64,000 nt of DNA from Pegea sp. RAD2-039 (taxonomy: Eukaryota > Chordata > Thaliacea > Salpida > Salpidae), in assembly GCA_034620365.1 (NCBI GenBank), contig JAQGEQ010000380.1, positions 1,860,001 through 1,924,000 on the forward strand, given 5' to 3'. Each line of letters starts with the position of its first letter. Positions within the stretch are counted from its first letter, which is position 1. A model generated the notes under the pieces. That model was not told where the DNA came from. It did not search any database and saw only the letters and a program-made list of their open reading frames with translations. Below are positions 1-10,830 of this stretch, piece by piece. The position numbers and the translations under genes were made by a program.

Positions 1-2980
1 TAATCTTACAAAAATGTCAGTCTTAAACAATTAAATAGCAATAAACATTGTAGGTGTTCTATTTTTAAAAAATGGATTAGTATTTTTATTACAGTTGTAA
101 AAAAATTATTTTAAGAAATCAGTTGAAAAACAAATAAAGAACATATAAGCTTAATTAATGTCTTTATGATGCTTATAAAAACATTGTATTTATTCCTTAT
201 AATTTAATTTTTTTAATCATTTAATTTTTCTTAGAACATCACAATCAAGTAGTATAATTTCTGCAGCTTAAAGTTTTATAATTTCAAAACAGAACAACAA
301 ATTAAAAAGATTTATCTTTCAAGAGTAATAATAATCATACAATTTTAAGCTAATTTGTACGTTACTGACTTGTTTCTTCATGATATTAAAGTACAATCAG
401 TAGAAAGATGTTTTTAAAAAGAACAAATGAACTTTTTTTTGCTCAAGGTGGAAAATATTTTGTTAAAATTGCAAATTAGAGTTATAATACTCGGAATTTA
501 AAAGTTATTTAAACTTAAAGTAGTGAACTTTGTTGTTAGTTTTATATTACTTAAGTAATTAATTTAGTAAAACTCGATGTAATAAATAAACTGTATCTTC
601 TTCAACTTTATTTTGTTATCTCTTTTATTTAGATCTTACTAAATATTTTTTTCAACTTTTAAAACAAATTATAGGTTGAATAAAGTCAAGTAAAAGTACT
701 CTATAGCAAATAAGGCTTTTGCTAATTAGATTGCAACAAATAGCAATTTGAGTAGAATTAGTTTTTCAATTAGAATGAACTTTTAGTTGATAAGTACCTA
801 ATCTTTAAAGCTCTTTTAATTTTTTTAAATAAAACACTAATTAAGATCTAAGTTCACGTTTAAACGGCTTCACTTTGTATTTTAGCTAAAAACAGCAAAT
901 AAATTTATATTTTAATGAGTCAAGGTGCAATTTCTCTCGTTTTGTTTATTTGATCTTTTAAGGAAGTAATTACTAATCTATTTTAACACAAACAATTTTA
1001 TTGCTTACATCAATTTCCGTTTGATAGTTTCCCAGATAATCAAGTAAAACTCAAGTCTAGATTATAATGTCAAGATTTATTTAAGGAATTATCGTCACCT
1101 TAAACCTATTTAAATAACTACTTATTTAAACTTTTTCCGACTTACTACAATCTTTCAATTTCAATTTTTTTCTAAAAATATCAAATCATTTTAATTGGTA
1201 ATTGTTTCGTAAACTCTTTTCCTTTGATTTAATGTTAGAAGCAATCAAACACTTTTTGAAAAGTTATAAGCAATTGATGTTAATAGTATAATTGATGACA
1301 ACTAGCTGTTGTTGTTTACAAGCTTAGGACGATGCCAATCAATAATACTTAGTTTTTAAGAAATTCTATTTAAGTTTACTAATAAACTTTAAATGAATAT
1401 TGTTATATATCCTGATAAGATATCTAGTATTAATACCAAAGCTTTTTTAGTAACTCTAAAACATGTTTTTTTTTATAATTTAGAAAACGTTTTTTTTGTA
1501 TAAATCGAAATTAATAAACAATTATATTTTTATGATGTATCATAATCACAATTTGATAAATCAATAAAATAATATTTAATTTCCCAACTAACTAGATATA
1601 GCTCAATAAATTTGTGACAAAATAAATGATGACAAATAAATGAAAATATCTTTAAAAATAGTTAATAAGTTTTACTAAAACTACTTTACTAAATTTTACT
1701 TAAAATACTTAAAGATACCATTGTCATCTCAGTATAATTTTATTAGCTTGTTTCTATTTGAGTTACAAAGAAGACTTATGTAGTAATGAAAGTTATTGTT
1801 AGTTAAGAAAAGCTTAAACAATTATATATTTTTGACAAACAAGTCATAAATTCTACTGAAAAAATATTAAAAGAATGAAATTGAAAGAAAAATCAAACGT
1901 AAAAGTAAACTGATTAAGTTCACAAGTAAGCTAATTCAAGTAAATTTGTTTAAGATAAATATTTACAAACGCTTAAGATAAACAAAAGTTATATTTATAT
2001 ATATATAAGTTACATTTTAGCCTAAAGAGTTGAACAAAACAAATGTAAGGATATCATAAATTTTTAGAGAAAAGCTTTCAACTATGTAATTAGAATAAGA
2101 ACAAGAAATTGCTTTCTCAGAACGTTTCTTCTTTAATTTTCTAAGATTTGCAAAAATATATAAAGCATTTTAAATTATCTGTTTTCCTTAAAAATTAAAA
2201 ATATATGGTATTAAATTGAATATTCACTTTAAGAATATAAGACTATAAGTATAGAAATTAAAAGAAAGATACTTTTTTAATAGACATTTTATTTTTGTAA
2301 AGTCACTGTATACAATTAATTAAAAGTTTCAGATATTTTCGCTTTTTACAATTTTTATCATACTAGTTTTATTGTTCTGTTAAACAGTTCAAAATTTTAG
2401 CACAAATGGTATTCTTGTTTCTTAAATCTGCTTAGATAAGTTTTTTATGATAAGTTTTATTTCTTTTTTATCAGTTCAGAAACAAAGGGTAACTTTTATA
2501 ATTTAAGTTGAAATATTGCATGCAGTTGAAATAAGAAATCTAATAAAAATGTACTTACTGAAACTAATTTTTATGAGAATATATTTGTAAATCACCCATT
2601 ATGCAAATTAAGTAGCTTTTTCTAATTTTTTCTTTATAGGTTCAACATTATTTTTGTTTATATATTCATAAAATCATTCTGCATTAATAAAATAATTAAT
2701 TAATTTCCACTATTTTTGTTTAATTAGCTACTTTTATAGTAGCCCTAAAAATTGAAGGTTTTATTCATTGTATTTTATACACTTTAATCGTTCGTTTATC
2801 TTTTGATACAAAATAAATATTATATTTATAGAGTATTTTGGAAATTTTTGTTTATTCATTATTTTAATAAATTGAGAATTAGATTTTATCTAAAACTATC
2901 TCTTATAAATCTACATAAATAAGTCCTTTGTTTTTTACAGATCAAAATCTCTAGTGAATTTTTCTTATAGATAAAACATT
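1..2980. other. AT-rich stretch without a recognisable gene
   Basis: I see no open frame of useful length, no tRNA-like fold and no tandem array here. It consists of homopolymer-rich AT sequence. A polypyrimidine tract and AG just before 2941 (and another AG at 2969-2970) could be a splice acceptor for a 5' UTR exon of the gene starting at 2981, so part of this stretch may be promoter or 5' intron of that gene. Confidence 0.5.
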
Positions 2981-5900
2981 ATGAACCGTAAATACTCAAC
3001 ACGTGGTATGTTATGTAAAAATATTATATTTTTTGAAAAAAAACTTAAAAAAATGTAAAAACATATTTTGACCTACCCTCATTAAATTTTATTTTCATTT
3101 CAGAAATTTTTCTAATTCGCAAAATACCTTTTGCAGGTATCGTATTTATCTTAAAAATAGCTTTAAATGTTATCATAAACAATAAATCGTTTTATAAACA
3201 TAATGGTCAAACAGTGAACAAGCAAATGAAATTTAAATGAAAATTTAAAGTCAATAAAAACAGAGAGATCTGTTCTATAAATTGATAGACTTTTTAAGTA
3301 CTATCTGTAACTTTTAAAATTTTATTAAAATTAGTTAAAATAGTAACCATTTATTTAATGCTTAAATTCATTGTAAAATGTTTTTTAAAATTAAAAAAAA
3401 AACTAAAAATGTTAGTTATCAACAACAGTACTAAATTTTAAACTAAACAAATTACTAAAAACTAATAAAATTGGTGCTTACAATGAAACACAATTACATA
3501 AAGAAATGATTTTTTAATTGAAGATAAATTTCAATGATTTGAATGCCTAAGTCACCTTGTCTAAATTCAAAACTAAAATTTCTTTATTTTTTTATTTATT
3601 CTTTATTTTCAGGTGCTGCTGAAGATGCATTTAATTTGAGAACTCTTCGTAAGGCAATGAGACAAGGTATAAAGGATTAAGAACTGAATTAAAGATTTGT
3701 CGCAACAATTAATGGCCCGTGTGACTCTTAACAGTCTAAAACTTCCAGTTTAGTAGATTTAGGAGTAATTAATAAAAACAAACTAAGAAAAGCTAACAAA
3801 ACAAATTATTGTCTCACATTCATCTAGTACTTAGTTTGGTTGAGCGTAGATAAGTTTGTAGTCCAGCACCTATTTAGTGTCACACCTTATACATATTACT
3901 GATTAACTTATAATATATTTCTTAATGCATAAATCCTCACAAACATCATTTATTTAAGATTTTTTTATTCGTTTAACTAAGTTACAATTTTACTAATTAC
4001 AGTGGTTTTGTTAAAAATATTTTTCTTTTATTTAACTTTATTTAATTTTCATTTAAAAATTCAAGCTGTTATTTTACAGATGAATTTTTCAGAAAATCTT
4101 TTGTGCAGGACTCAACTCCAGCGGGATCTATTATAAGTTTATCGACCTCAAGTCAGTTTTTTAATATTTATAATTTTTCTGATTACACTTTCAAATATAA
4201 CAAGAATTATTCTATTTTCTAAATAAGATCATTAAGTATCATTCATTTAAATTTAGATTTCTATATTAAGTTACATATCTATGAATAAACTTGCAATAAT
4301 GACTCAGCATTAAAACTGTAGTGTTAGAATTATTTTAATTTAAATATACACTGTACACAATTGATACTGAATCAAACCTTAATGTGAGTTGTACGTGTAG
4401 ACAAAAAGCTTTCATGATTATTTTAAGTTTTATTAAGTAATTAATGAGCGGTTTACTAGAAAAAAAGTAAAATAATTCTTCCTAGTCAGTTTTATAAAAT
4501 GTTTCTTGAAAAGAACTTTTTTTAATTCAATTAACTGTAGTCAACTAATATACCTTATATAACAAATCTTTGTGAGAATGTGTGTTAGCGAGAGGTGCTC
4601 TCTTCAGGCACCCTCCTTTGCATTTATTGTAATAAAGAAATCTCTTTTAGGATTATATTTTATTATTACACAGAAAATAATTCAAGAAGATCTGTTGCTT
4701 CCGACAAATATTCTCGTCTTTCTGCTTTTGGTTAGTAACTTTTACAAACTTTAAACATTTATTATTCGTTAAGTTAGTGAAAGTAGTAAAAGCATATCAA
4801 CGACTAATATTACATAAAATTCTCAAACTTTAATCACTATAATTACCTCATTAGTTGATAAAAGATATGTTAAGAATATGTTAAAAGATAAGCAGCTTAT
4901 TTAAAAGTTTAAAAAGTAATTAAAGTAAAAGCTAAGAAAGTTCTGGAAATTGTAAAATTTTGTTTTGAAGTTGATTTTATTAATTCTTACATTTTTATAT
5001 TCTGCTTAAAGATATTCAAGTTATTTTTAGAGATTAATCCACTTAAAGATTCTTTTATATTTAAGTTGAGGAATCAGCTTCTGACAGTATGTCTCAGATA
5101 CCAAAAGGATTTTTGGAAACAATTGGAGCTAATCGTAAGTGAAAAAAAACTGTTTAGTTCTTATGATACTAAAGTTGCTTCTACTTCTACTTTTATGGTT
5201 TTTATAAATTGTTTTGATGTTTCATTTTACATTTAATGTTAGTCATAACAATTAAGATATCATTACTCATAATTTAACAATAGTAAAAAAAAACGTCATT
5301 TAAAATTGTTGAACTAAGTTGTAACTTAAAAGAATAAAAACTTATAATAAATAATTGCACCAAAAATTGTTGATTACTTATATAAATCATCTCTTGGGTA
5401 GGAGAAGTATTGGACCACACAAAGATTTCTGAAAAAATTGTCAACTGCACCGAAGGTTTGCGTGAGTTACTCATAAAATTTAAAAGTTTTAATAATAAAA
5501 CATATGAGTATATTACAAATTGACTGAGCTGTTTTTATTTATTAGTACGTAAGAAATAAGCTTTAATATTTCATATTTGTGTTAACAAACTGTAATTATA
5601 AAGAAAAGTATTTTTTCTAGGTAACCCGCAAACGATTTCATCTTTTGGTACCCCTACTAACAAAGGCTTAAAATGGGGATTATTGGTAAGTTGGAATAGT
5701 TAAATCATCGTTATTTACTCTTTATTTAAAGTCTTATTTATCATTTATTTAACTGAAACATCTTTAACAAAACCTATCAGCGCCAACTAATTTTATGCAC
5801 TAGAAAAACTATGTGAACTTGATAGAAACAAAAACCAACAAAATTATTATTTCTGGAAAAGGCTATTCTTCATCTAAATACTTTGACGGTATGAATTTTT

Positions 5901-6261
5901 ATTTTCAAAAAATTCCTATTTATCTACATAAGATTGAAACTATTTATTTACAATTTCAGTATATCTAATTCCTCTTTGCAAAACGCAATTCATCAATAAA
6001 TATAATGGTAAGAACTACTTTACAATTTTTCATAAAATAAATCAGTAAAAGTTTTGTTGAAACTGATATTTCTTAGTGGCAATCTTCAAAGTTATCTTTG
6101 AAAAATTTAATCTATTATAATATGACTTTTAAATTATTTCATTTAATATCAAATCATATTTTATCTAATATTGAAATTGCAGAGCAAAGCATAGTCATTT
6201 TTTTGTATTCACTATTAGCTACAGTTTGATTTTTATCAACAACTTTTTCTTTTCAGAATAA
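2981..6261 (+). CDS. Unrecognised gene built of about ten micro-exons
   Basis: The model is 2981-3005, 3104-3136, 3613-3666, 4080-4151, 5078-5134, 5402-5461, 5621-5685, 5804-5888, 5960-6007 and 6257-6261 (stop TAA 6259-6261). It sums to 504 nt, or 167 codons plus stop. All exons are 85 nt or shorter, start after an AG and end before a GT. Most are multiples of three with phase-1 junctions on both sides, so the frame stays open throughout. The product is hydrophilic and Ser/Thr-rich, with fragments such as LRTLRKAMRQ and STPAGSIISLSTS. I see no signal peptide, membrane segment or known domain. The first exon could be wrong if a 5' exon lies upstream. The last three exons lie inside or beside the left arm of the inverted repeat. 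I infer a gene from splice-site and phase agreement alone. The family is unknown to me and the layout resembles micro-exon genes of flatworms, but that is only a formal resemblance. Confidence 0.5.
4572..4641 (+). repeat. SINE tail, 5'-truncated copy 1
   Basis: About 65 bp closely match two other places (13475-13545 and 15796-15850). The core reads GAGAATGTGTGTTAGCGAG, then GAGGTGC, CTCTCTTCAGG, CACCCTCCTT and GCATTTATTGT. The third copy is attached to a tRNA-like head, so this copy is best read as the 3' tail of a tRNA-derived SINE that lost its 5' part. GAGGTGC and GCACCCTC can pair as a stem. It lies between exons of the micro-exon gene (intron after 4151). Confidence 0.75.
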
Positions 6262-6706
6262 TTACAAAAATTCATTATCTTCCATTTCTTGTCAATCGTA
6301 AAAAGAAATTTAGCAATACTTGGGTGATGATATTGATATATTTTAAGTAACACCAAACTTTTAACTTAGTTTTCTTTTTTCAAATTAAAATCAATCAAAA
6401 GTGAAATCTGTTGTTGTGAGATTAAATCAAAAATTGGAAGAATACCGAAGACAAAATGTGATTGCTTTCAATATTATACAAAATCATTCAAAACCAAATG
6501 CTACACCAGAAAGATAAGAAATAGAAGATATAAAATTAAAAGTGAAAATCTTTTTGAGAAATTTTGAAAGGAAGAAAACTTCACAGTTTTCAGAATGATA
6601 GACAAAATATCTTTCTTTTGAGGAAGTATTATTTTATCAAAAGACTAAATAAGCAAAGTATTTAGAAAATAGATTACCAGAGTTCATTTCACTTTACAAG
6701 TAATAG

Positions 6707-6714
6707 TGACGTCA
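6707..6714. promoter_or_regulatory. Full CRE palindrome, distal, left arm
   Basis: This is the perfect 8-bp palindrome TGACGTCA, the consensus site for CREB/ATF-type bZIP factors. It lies about 340 bp upstream of the ATG of the 240-codon gene and has a counterpart at 11890-11897 in the other arm. Binding is inferred from the consensus only. Confidence 0.45.
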
Positions 6715-6951
6715 TCACGCAATTAAGTGTGATACTGTAAAAAATGGACCTTTGCTTTTACTAAATCAAAGAATATAAAACAATTAAAATTATTATTTAC
6801 CAAAACTTAAATGAAATTTAATTAATTTAATGCTAAATTATATTTTAATTGAAACAGAAAAAAAACTAAAGCTTATAAAATGCTTAATATTAAAATAACT
6901 AAAACAGATCAACCACCTTGCAGTAGTTAAGTCATGTCAACAATCTCATTA

Positions 6952-6959
6952 TGACGTCA
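6952..6959. promoter_or_regulatory. Full CRE palindrome, proximal, left arm
   Basis: A second perfect TGACGTCA, 91 bp before the ATG at 7051. Its mirror copy is at 11645-11652. Two perfect sites in 250 bp of such AT-rich DNA suggest a bZIP-regulated promoter for the 240-codon gene. Confidence 0.5.
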
Positions 6960-7050
6960 CTATCATGAAGACACCTCAGACAATTTTTTCGGTTTTTTCA
7001 TTTATTTCTTTTAGCAGTCAACACGTATATTGAGAGTTGATAATTATAAT

Positions 7051-7773
7051 ATGGATTCCGTTGAAACCGTCAGTTTGCAGTCAAGTGAGGACGACATGAC
7101 ACCTCTTTGGAATGAAGGTCTTCGTCCGCGTTCTGCTCCGCCCATTTTAATTGTTGGCAACATTAGATATATGCAGTTATTGAGAAAGACCGTTTCGGAA
7201 GAAAGGCTAACTTGCGGGCGTATAAGGTACTACCAAAATGATGACGAGTGGCGAGTACCTTGGTTGAGGTATCTAGAAGCCAAAAAGAGTTCTTCTGGCT
7301 TCAAACGCAGAAAAGCTGCCCTAACTCTCTTGTGTCAGAGAAGAAAATATTTAAGAGAGGCTAAAGAACAATTGGAAAAAGCCGCTGCTGAAGCTGCTGC
7401 TAACAAAGTTATTGAGATAAATCTAGATGATGATTGTGAATATGAAGACGGTATTCCAATTATCAAAAGTGTTTATATTGGTGGCTATGGCGATCAAATA
7501 GATAAAAAAAGCTTCCAAGATGATAAAAGCATAAATACTGCCTCGGGAAAAAACTCTCCTATAGAAAGGAGTTCAGATAGTAACCCAGAGGTTACTGTAA
7601 AAACCAAAAAAAGTTTTTCCAACTTTTTGAACAAACATCTGCGAAAAAATCGAGTTATTTCACTAGTTTCGGTTGAAGAGTCAAAAGTAACTCAAAAAAC
7701 AAAATGGCAACGCTTCAAGAAAAATATGTCTGCTCTATTTTCTTGTAAACAAGCTCAAATGGTTTGTGAATAG
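7051..7773 (+). CDS. Intronless 240-aa protein of unknown function, left copy
   Basis: I chose the ATG at 7051; the open frame reaches back to 7030 but only with a TTG. The protein starts MDSVETVSLQSSEDD and shows no signal peptide or membrane segment. It has a basic, Lys/Arg-rich middle (about residues 75-110), a short Ala/Glu helix-prone run (EQLEKAAAEAAANK), an acidic patch (EINLDDDCEYEDG) and a basic, Ser-rich C-terminal third. I recognise no domain. The mirror gene at 10831-11553 is identical in residues 1-214 and differs at seven of the last 26 positions. The nucleotide changes I noted in the body are synonymous, which suggests both copies are or were under protein-level constraint, or that gene conversion keeps the body alike. 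Two CRE sites lie upstream. A possible splice acceptor (TTTCTTTTAG) lies just before the start region and may mark a 5' UTR intron. Confidence 0.75.
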   Translation: MDSVETVSLQSSEDDMTPLWNEGLRPRSAPPILIVGNIRYMQLLRKTVSEERLTCGRIRYYQNDDEWRVPWLRYLEAKKSSSGFKRRKAALTLLCQRRKYLREAKEQLEKAAAEAAANKVIEINLDDDCEYEDGIPIIKSVYIGGYGDQIDKKSFQDDKSINTASGKNSPIERSSDSNPEVTVKTKKSFSNFLNKHLRKNRVISLVSVEESKVTQKTKWQRFKKNMSALFSCKQAQMVCE

Positions 7774-8390
7774 CTTTATTTAAGACTACTCAACTGATAT
7801 TGAGAACTTTTATTTTTTGTGCTGTGATTATTTTGTGATGTTGATTTTCGCAGACATTTTCGATCGTATAATAAAACTTTCAAAATATATATCGTGTCTT
7901 TTATAGCTAATCTTATATTTTATACTAAAAGTCAAACTAGTAACAGCTTTTTTTAGTTCTAATATTCAAAATCTATCCTTGATAATTCTCTATGAAAATA
8001 GATTGACAAATTCTAATATATAAAACTGTAAATGCTGCGCCATTTCAAACTTTCTGCTAAATATATGATATCACAAAAGTATTTTTAGCTCTTTTATTGT
8101 TTAAGTGTTCAATTTTGATGTAGTCTTGAACATCTATCTACAATTAAGATAAAAATTAAAAAAGTTTGAAAGAAGCCTTTTATGAAAAAACTAAAATAAT
8201 AACTTTTTTAAATTAGTGCATATGGAAAGATAATATTTTAGAAAGCTCATATTAATAATATGAAGCAAAGAAAAAAAATAATAGCTTAATTTGAGCATAC
8301 CTTGTTGGTAGTTAAAATAAATAAAAACAATTGTAGAAATTAAAGCTTTTATGTTTAGATAAAATACTTACAGTGATTTACTGAAATCTA

Positions 8391-8811
8391 TTAACAGTAA
8401 ACTGGTGCAGCTACACATGATGGTGCTGAGTAACATCCTCCATAGCTTCGTCTATGATGAATTCGTCGTCGTCTTCTAACTGTACGAGTGTGTCTTACTG
8501 TGTAATGTCCACATGGAGCAGTCCTTACAGCAATAGGATGACATGTTGCCACTGAAAAGTCGGGCTTTCTTACTTTCAAAGATTAGTTGATTAATTTTAG
8601 TTATTCATAATTAAAGGTTCAACAAATATAAATCACTCTCAGTAAGTTTCTACTTACATGGTTGATATTGAGGAGTTATACAACCTGTGTGTTGATACAC
8701 GATAGGTTGGCAAGTAGGCTGTATTTGTGGGGCACAACCACACAGAGGAACTGCGATAGACTCACTTGCAAAAGCTGCAAAGAATGCTATGAAAATCAAA
8801 GAGTATTTCAT
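8391..8811 (-). CDS. Small secreted Cys/Arg/His-rich protein, left copy
   Basis: Two exons, 8811-8658 and 8551-8391 on the minus strand, joined in phase 1 across a 106-nt GT-AG intron, encode 104 residues. Residues 1 to about 20 (MKYSLIFIAFFAAFASESIA) look like a classical signal peptide. The mature part holds nine cysteines, a basic run RRRRRIHHRRSYGG and several Pro residues. I recognise no family; an eggshell, mucus, matrix or host-defence peptide would all fit the composition, and none is proven. It differs from the right copy by I instead of F near the signal cleavage site. A TATA box sits 56 bases upstream of the ATG. The gene points away from the spacer of the inverted repeat, head to head with its twin. 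Confidence 0.8.
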
Positions 8812-8866
8812 TTTGATACTTTTTATTCGTCAATAATGAACTTGTGAAGAATTGCAAATTCAATTT

Positions 8867-8876
8867 GCTTTTATAC
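8867..8876 (-). promoter_or_regulatory. TATA box of the left secreted-protein gene
   Basis: The minus strand reads GTATAAAAGC, a strong TATA element, about 56 bases before the ATG at 8811. Identity between the two arms ends about ten bases further upstream, so the core promoter is shared but the upstream DNA is not. Confidence 0.7.
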
Positions 8877-8886
8877 CTGACTAAGA

Positions 8887-9715
8887 AACCAACGTTTTTT
8901 ATTATTATTTCAATAAAAGGTATTAATTTTAATGGATGAGAGAGCTTGTTATTTCAATATAATACCTTTTAAAAGCTTGTCAATGTTGTTTTAGAGTAAA
9001 ATAACTACTTTGCAGATGATTAGTGTAAAAAATTGCTGATTGTTAAAGATAAAAATCAAACAACAACCTATTTAACTTAATTTGTTATTATAAAGTATTA
9101 GTCTTGAAAGGTCAAGCCTTTCTTGCTGGTGTTTTTAGAACTGCATAAATTTAAAAGATAGATTTTTGTAATAATTATTAATTACACTATAATATTTTCA
9201 AAGTTTCAAAAGTGTGCTGTTTAAACCTAAAAATCTTTTAAAGAATCGATTTTATAATACTCATATCTAAAAATTAATCTTGAATTTCTACGAACTAGTT
9301 GCGAATTTTGTTAATTAAGAAAATATTTGTCAACAAATCATTAAGTATTTACGAAAAATAATTTTTTTTCATAGTGCAGTTTTTTTCATGGCTAATAAAC
9401 TTGACATTTAAGACAAGTTTTTAGGAATTAGCTAATCAGACCAGACATATTTCTGTGTGCTGAAATCATACAGAATTATGTTTACAATTTATGTTGGTTT
9501 ATTAAAGATAAAAGAATTTAAAGAGGTTGTATTACAAAGTTTCAATTACAGCAATCTAAACTAAAATGATTTTGATAAACGATATTTTGTAAAAAAGCTA
9601 GTTAAGTGTCTATCTGTCTATCGTTTAGCATACAATTTTGATTAAAGAACAAATAAAGATAACAATATTAATCACAACAACAACCAAAAACAACACAATC
9701 AACAACAAAAAGCCT
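8887..9715. other. Unique spacer between the two arms
   Basis: About 830 bp lie between two head-to-head genes and are not repeated on the other side. There is no open frame of note. The right end (9660-9715) is rich in CAACAA-type runs. It must contain the upstream regulatory DNA of both secreted-protein genes and may act as a bidirectional promoter region. Confidence 0.6.
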
Positions 9716-9727
9716 CGTCTTAATCAG

Positions 9728-9737
9728 GTATAAAAGC
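9728..9737 (+). promoter_or_regulatory. TATA box of the right secreted-protein gene
   Basis: GTATAAAAGC lies 56 bases before the ATG at 9793, the same place as in the twin gene. The arm boundary is about ten bases upstream. Confidence 0.7.
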
Positions 9738-9792
9738 AAATTGATTTTGCAATTCTTCACAAGTTCATTATTGACGAATAAAAAGTATCAAA

Positions 9793-10213
9793 ATGAAATA
9801 CTCTTTGATTTTCATAGCATTCTTTGCAGCTTTTGCAAGTGAATCTTTCGCAGTTCCTCTGTGTGGTTGTGCCCCACAAATACAGCCTACTTGCCAACCT
9901 ATCGTGTATCAACACACAGGTTGTATAACTCCTCAATATCAACCATGTAAGTAGAAACTTACTGAGAGTTATTTATATTTGTTGAACCTTTAATTATGAA
10001 TAACTAAAATTAATCAACTAATCTTTGAAAGTAAGAAAGCCCAATTTTTCAGTGGCAACCTGTCATCCTATTGCTGTAAGGACTGCTCCATGTGGACATT
10101 ACACAGTAAGACACACTCGTACAGTTAGAAGACGACGACGAATTCATCATAGACGAAGCTATGGAGGATGTTACTCAGCACCATCATGTGTAGCTGCACC
10201 AGTTTACTGTTAA
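9793..10213 (+). CDS. Small secreted Cys/Arg/His-rich protein, right copy
   Basis: Exons 9793-9946 and 10053-10213 join in phase 1 (donor GTAAGT, acceptor TTTTTCAG) into 104 codons. The signal peptide is MKYSLIFIAFFAAFASESFA. The mature chain begins VPLCGC and has nine cysteines, a Pro/Gln-rich first half and a basic RRRRRIHHRR stretch before a Gly/Ser/Cys end. The exon-2 part is identical in the twin gene. A conserved donor-like CTGTAAGTA follows the stop at 10230, so the transcript may continue into a noncoding 3' exon. The family is unknown to me. Confidence 0.8.
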
Positions 10214-10830
10214 TAGATTTCAGTAAATCACTGTAAGTATTTTATCTAAACATAAAAGCTTTAATTTCTACAATTGTGTTTATTTATTTTAACTACCAAC
10301 AAGGTATGCTCAAATTAAGCTATCAATTCTTTTTTGCTTCATATTATTAATATGAGCTTTCTAAAATATTATCTTTCCATATGCACTAATTTAAAAAAGT
10401 TATTATTTTAGTATTTTTTTATAAAAGGCTTCTTTCAAACTTTTTTAATTTTTATCTTAATTGTAGATAGATGTTCAAGACTACATCAAAATTGAACACT
10501 TAAACAATAAAAGAGCTAAAAATACTTTTGTGATATCATATATTTAGCAGAAAGTTTGAAATGGCGCAGCATTTACAGTTTTATATATTAGAATTTGTCA
10601 ATCTATTTTCATAGAGAATTATCAAGGATAGATTTTGAATATTAGAACAAAAAAAGCTGTCACTAGTTTGACTTTTAGTATAAAATATAAGATTAGCTAT
10701 AAGAGACACGATATATATTTTGAAAGTTTTATTATACATTTTAAAAATGTCTGCGAAAATCAACATCACAAAATAATCACAGCACAAAAAATAAAAGTTC
10801 TCAATATCAGTTGAGTTGTCTTAAATAAAG

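Larger units (their letters stand above)
5738..8886. repeat. Left arm of a large inverted repeat
   Basis: This arm reads, in reverse complement, nearly the same as 9716-12612, with scattered substitutions and short indels. It carries a 240-codon gene on the plus strand and a two-exon secreted-protein gene on the minus strand. The outer limit is near 5738, where ACATCT..AACAAAACCTATCAGC pairs with the opposite strand of the right arm near 12580-12612. The inner limit is near 8886, about ten bases beyond a TATA box. It holds about 240 bp (roughly 5800-6040) absent from the right arm, containing two putative exons of the micro-exon gene. Confidence 0.93.

Noticed and set aside
6400..6520. Short open stretch after the last micro-exon (VVVRLNQKLEEYRRQN)
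   Set aside because: It occurs in both arms but indels break the frame in the right arm and no phase-matched splice acceptor was found.
8662..9942. Antisense frames of 61 codons over the first exons of the secreted-protein genes
   Set aside because: They are the complement of the real exons; the sense frame has signal peptide, splice sites and TATA box.
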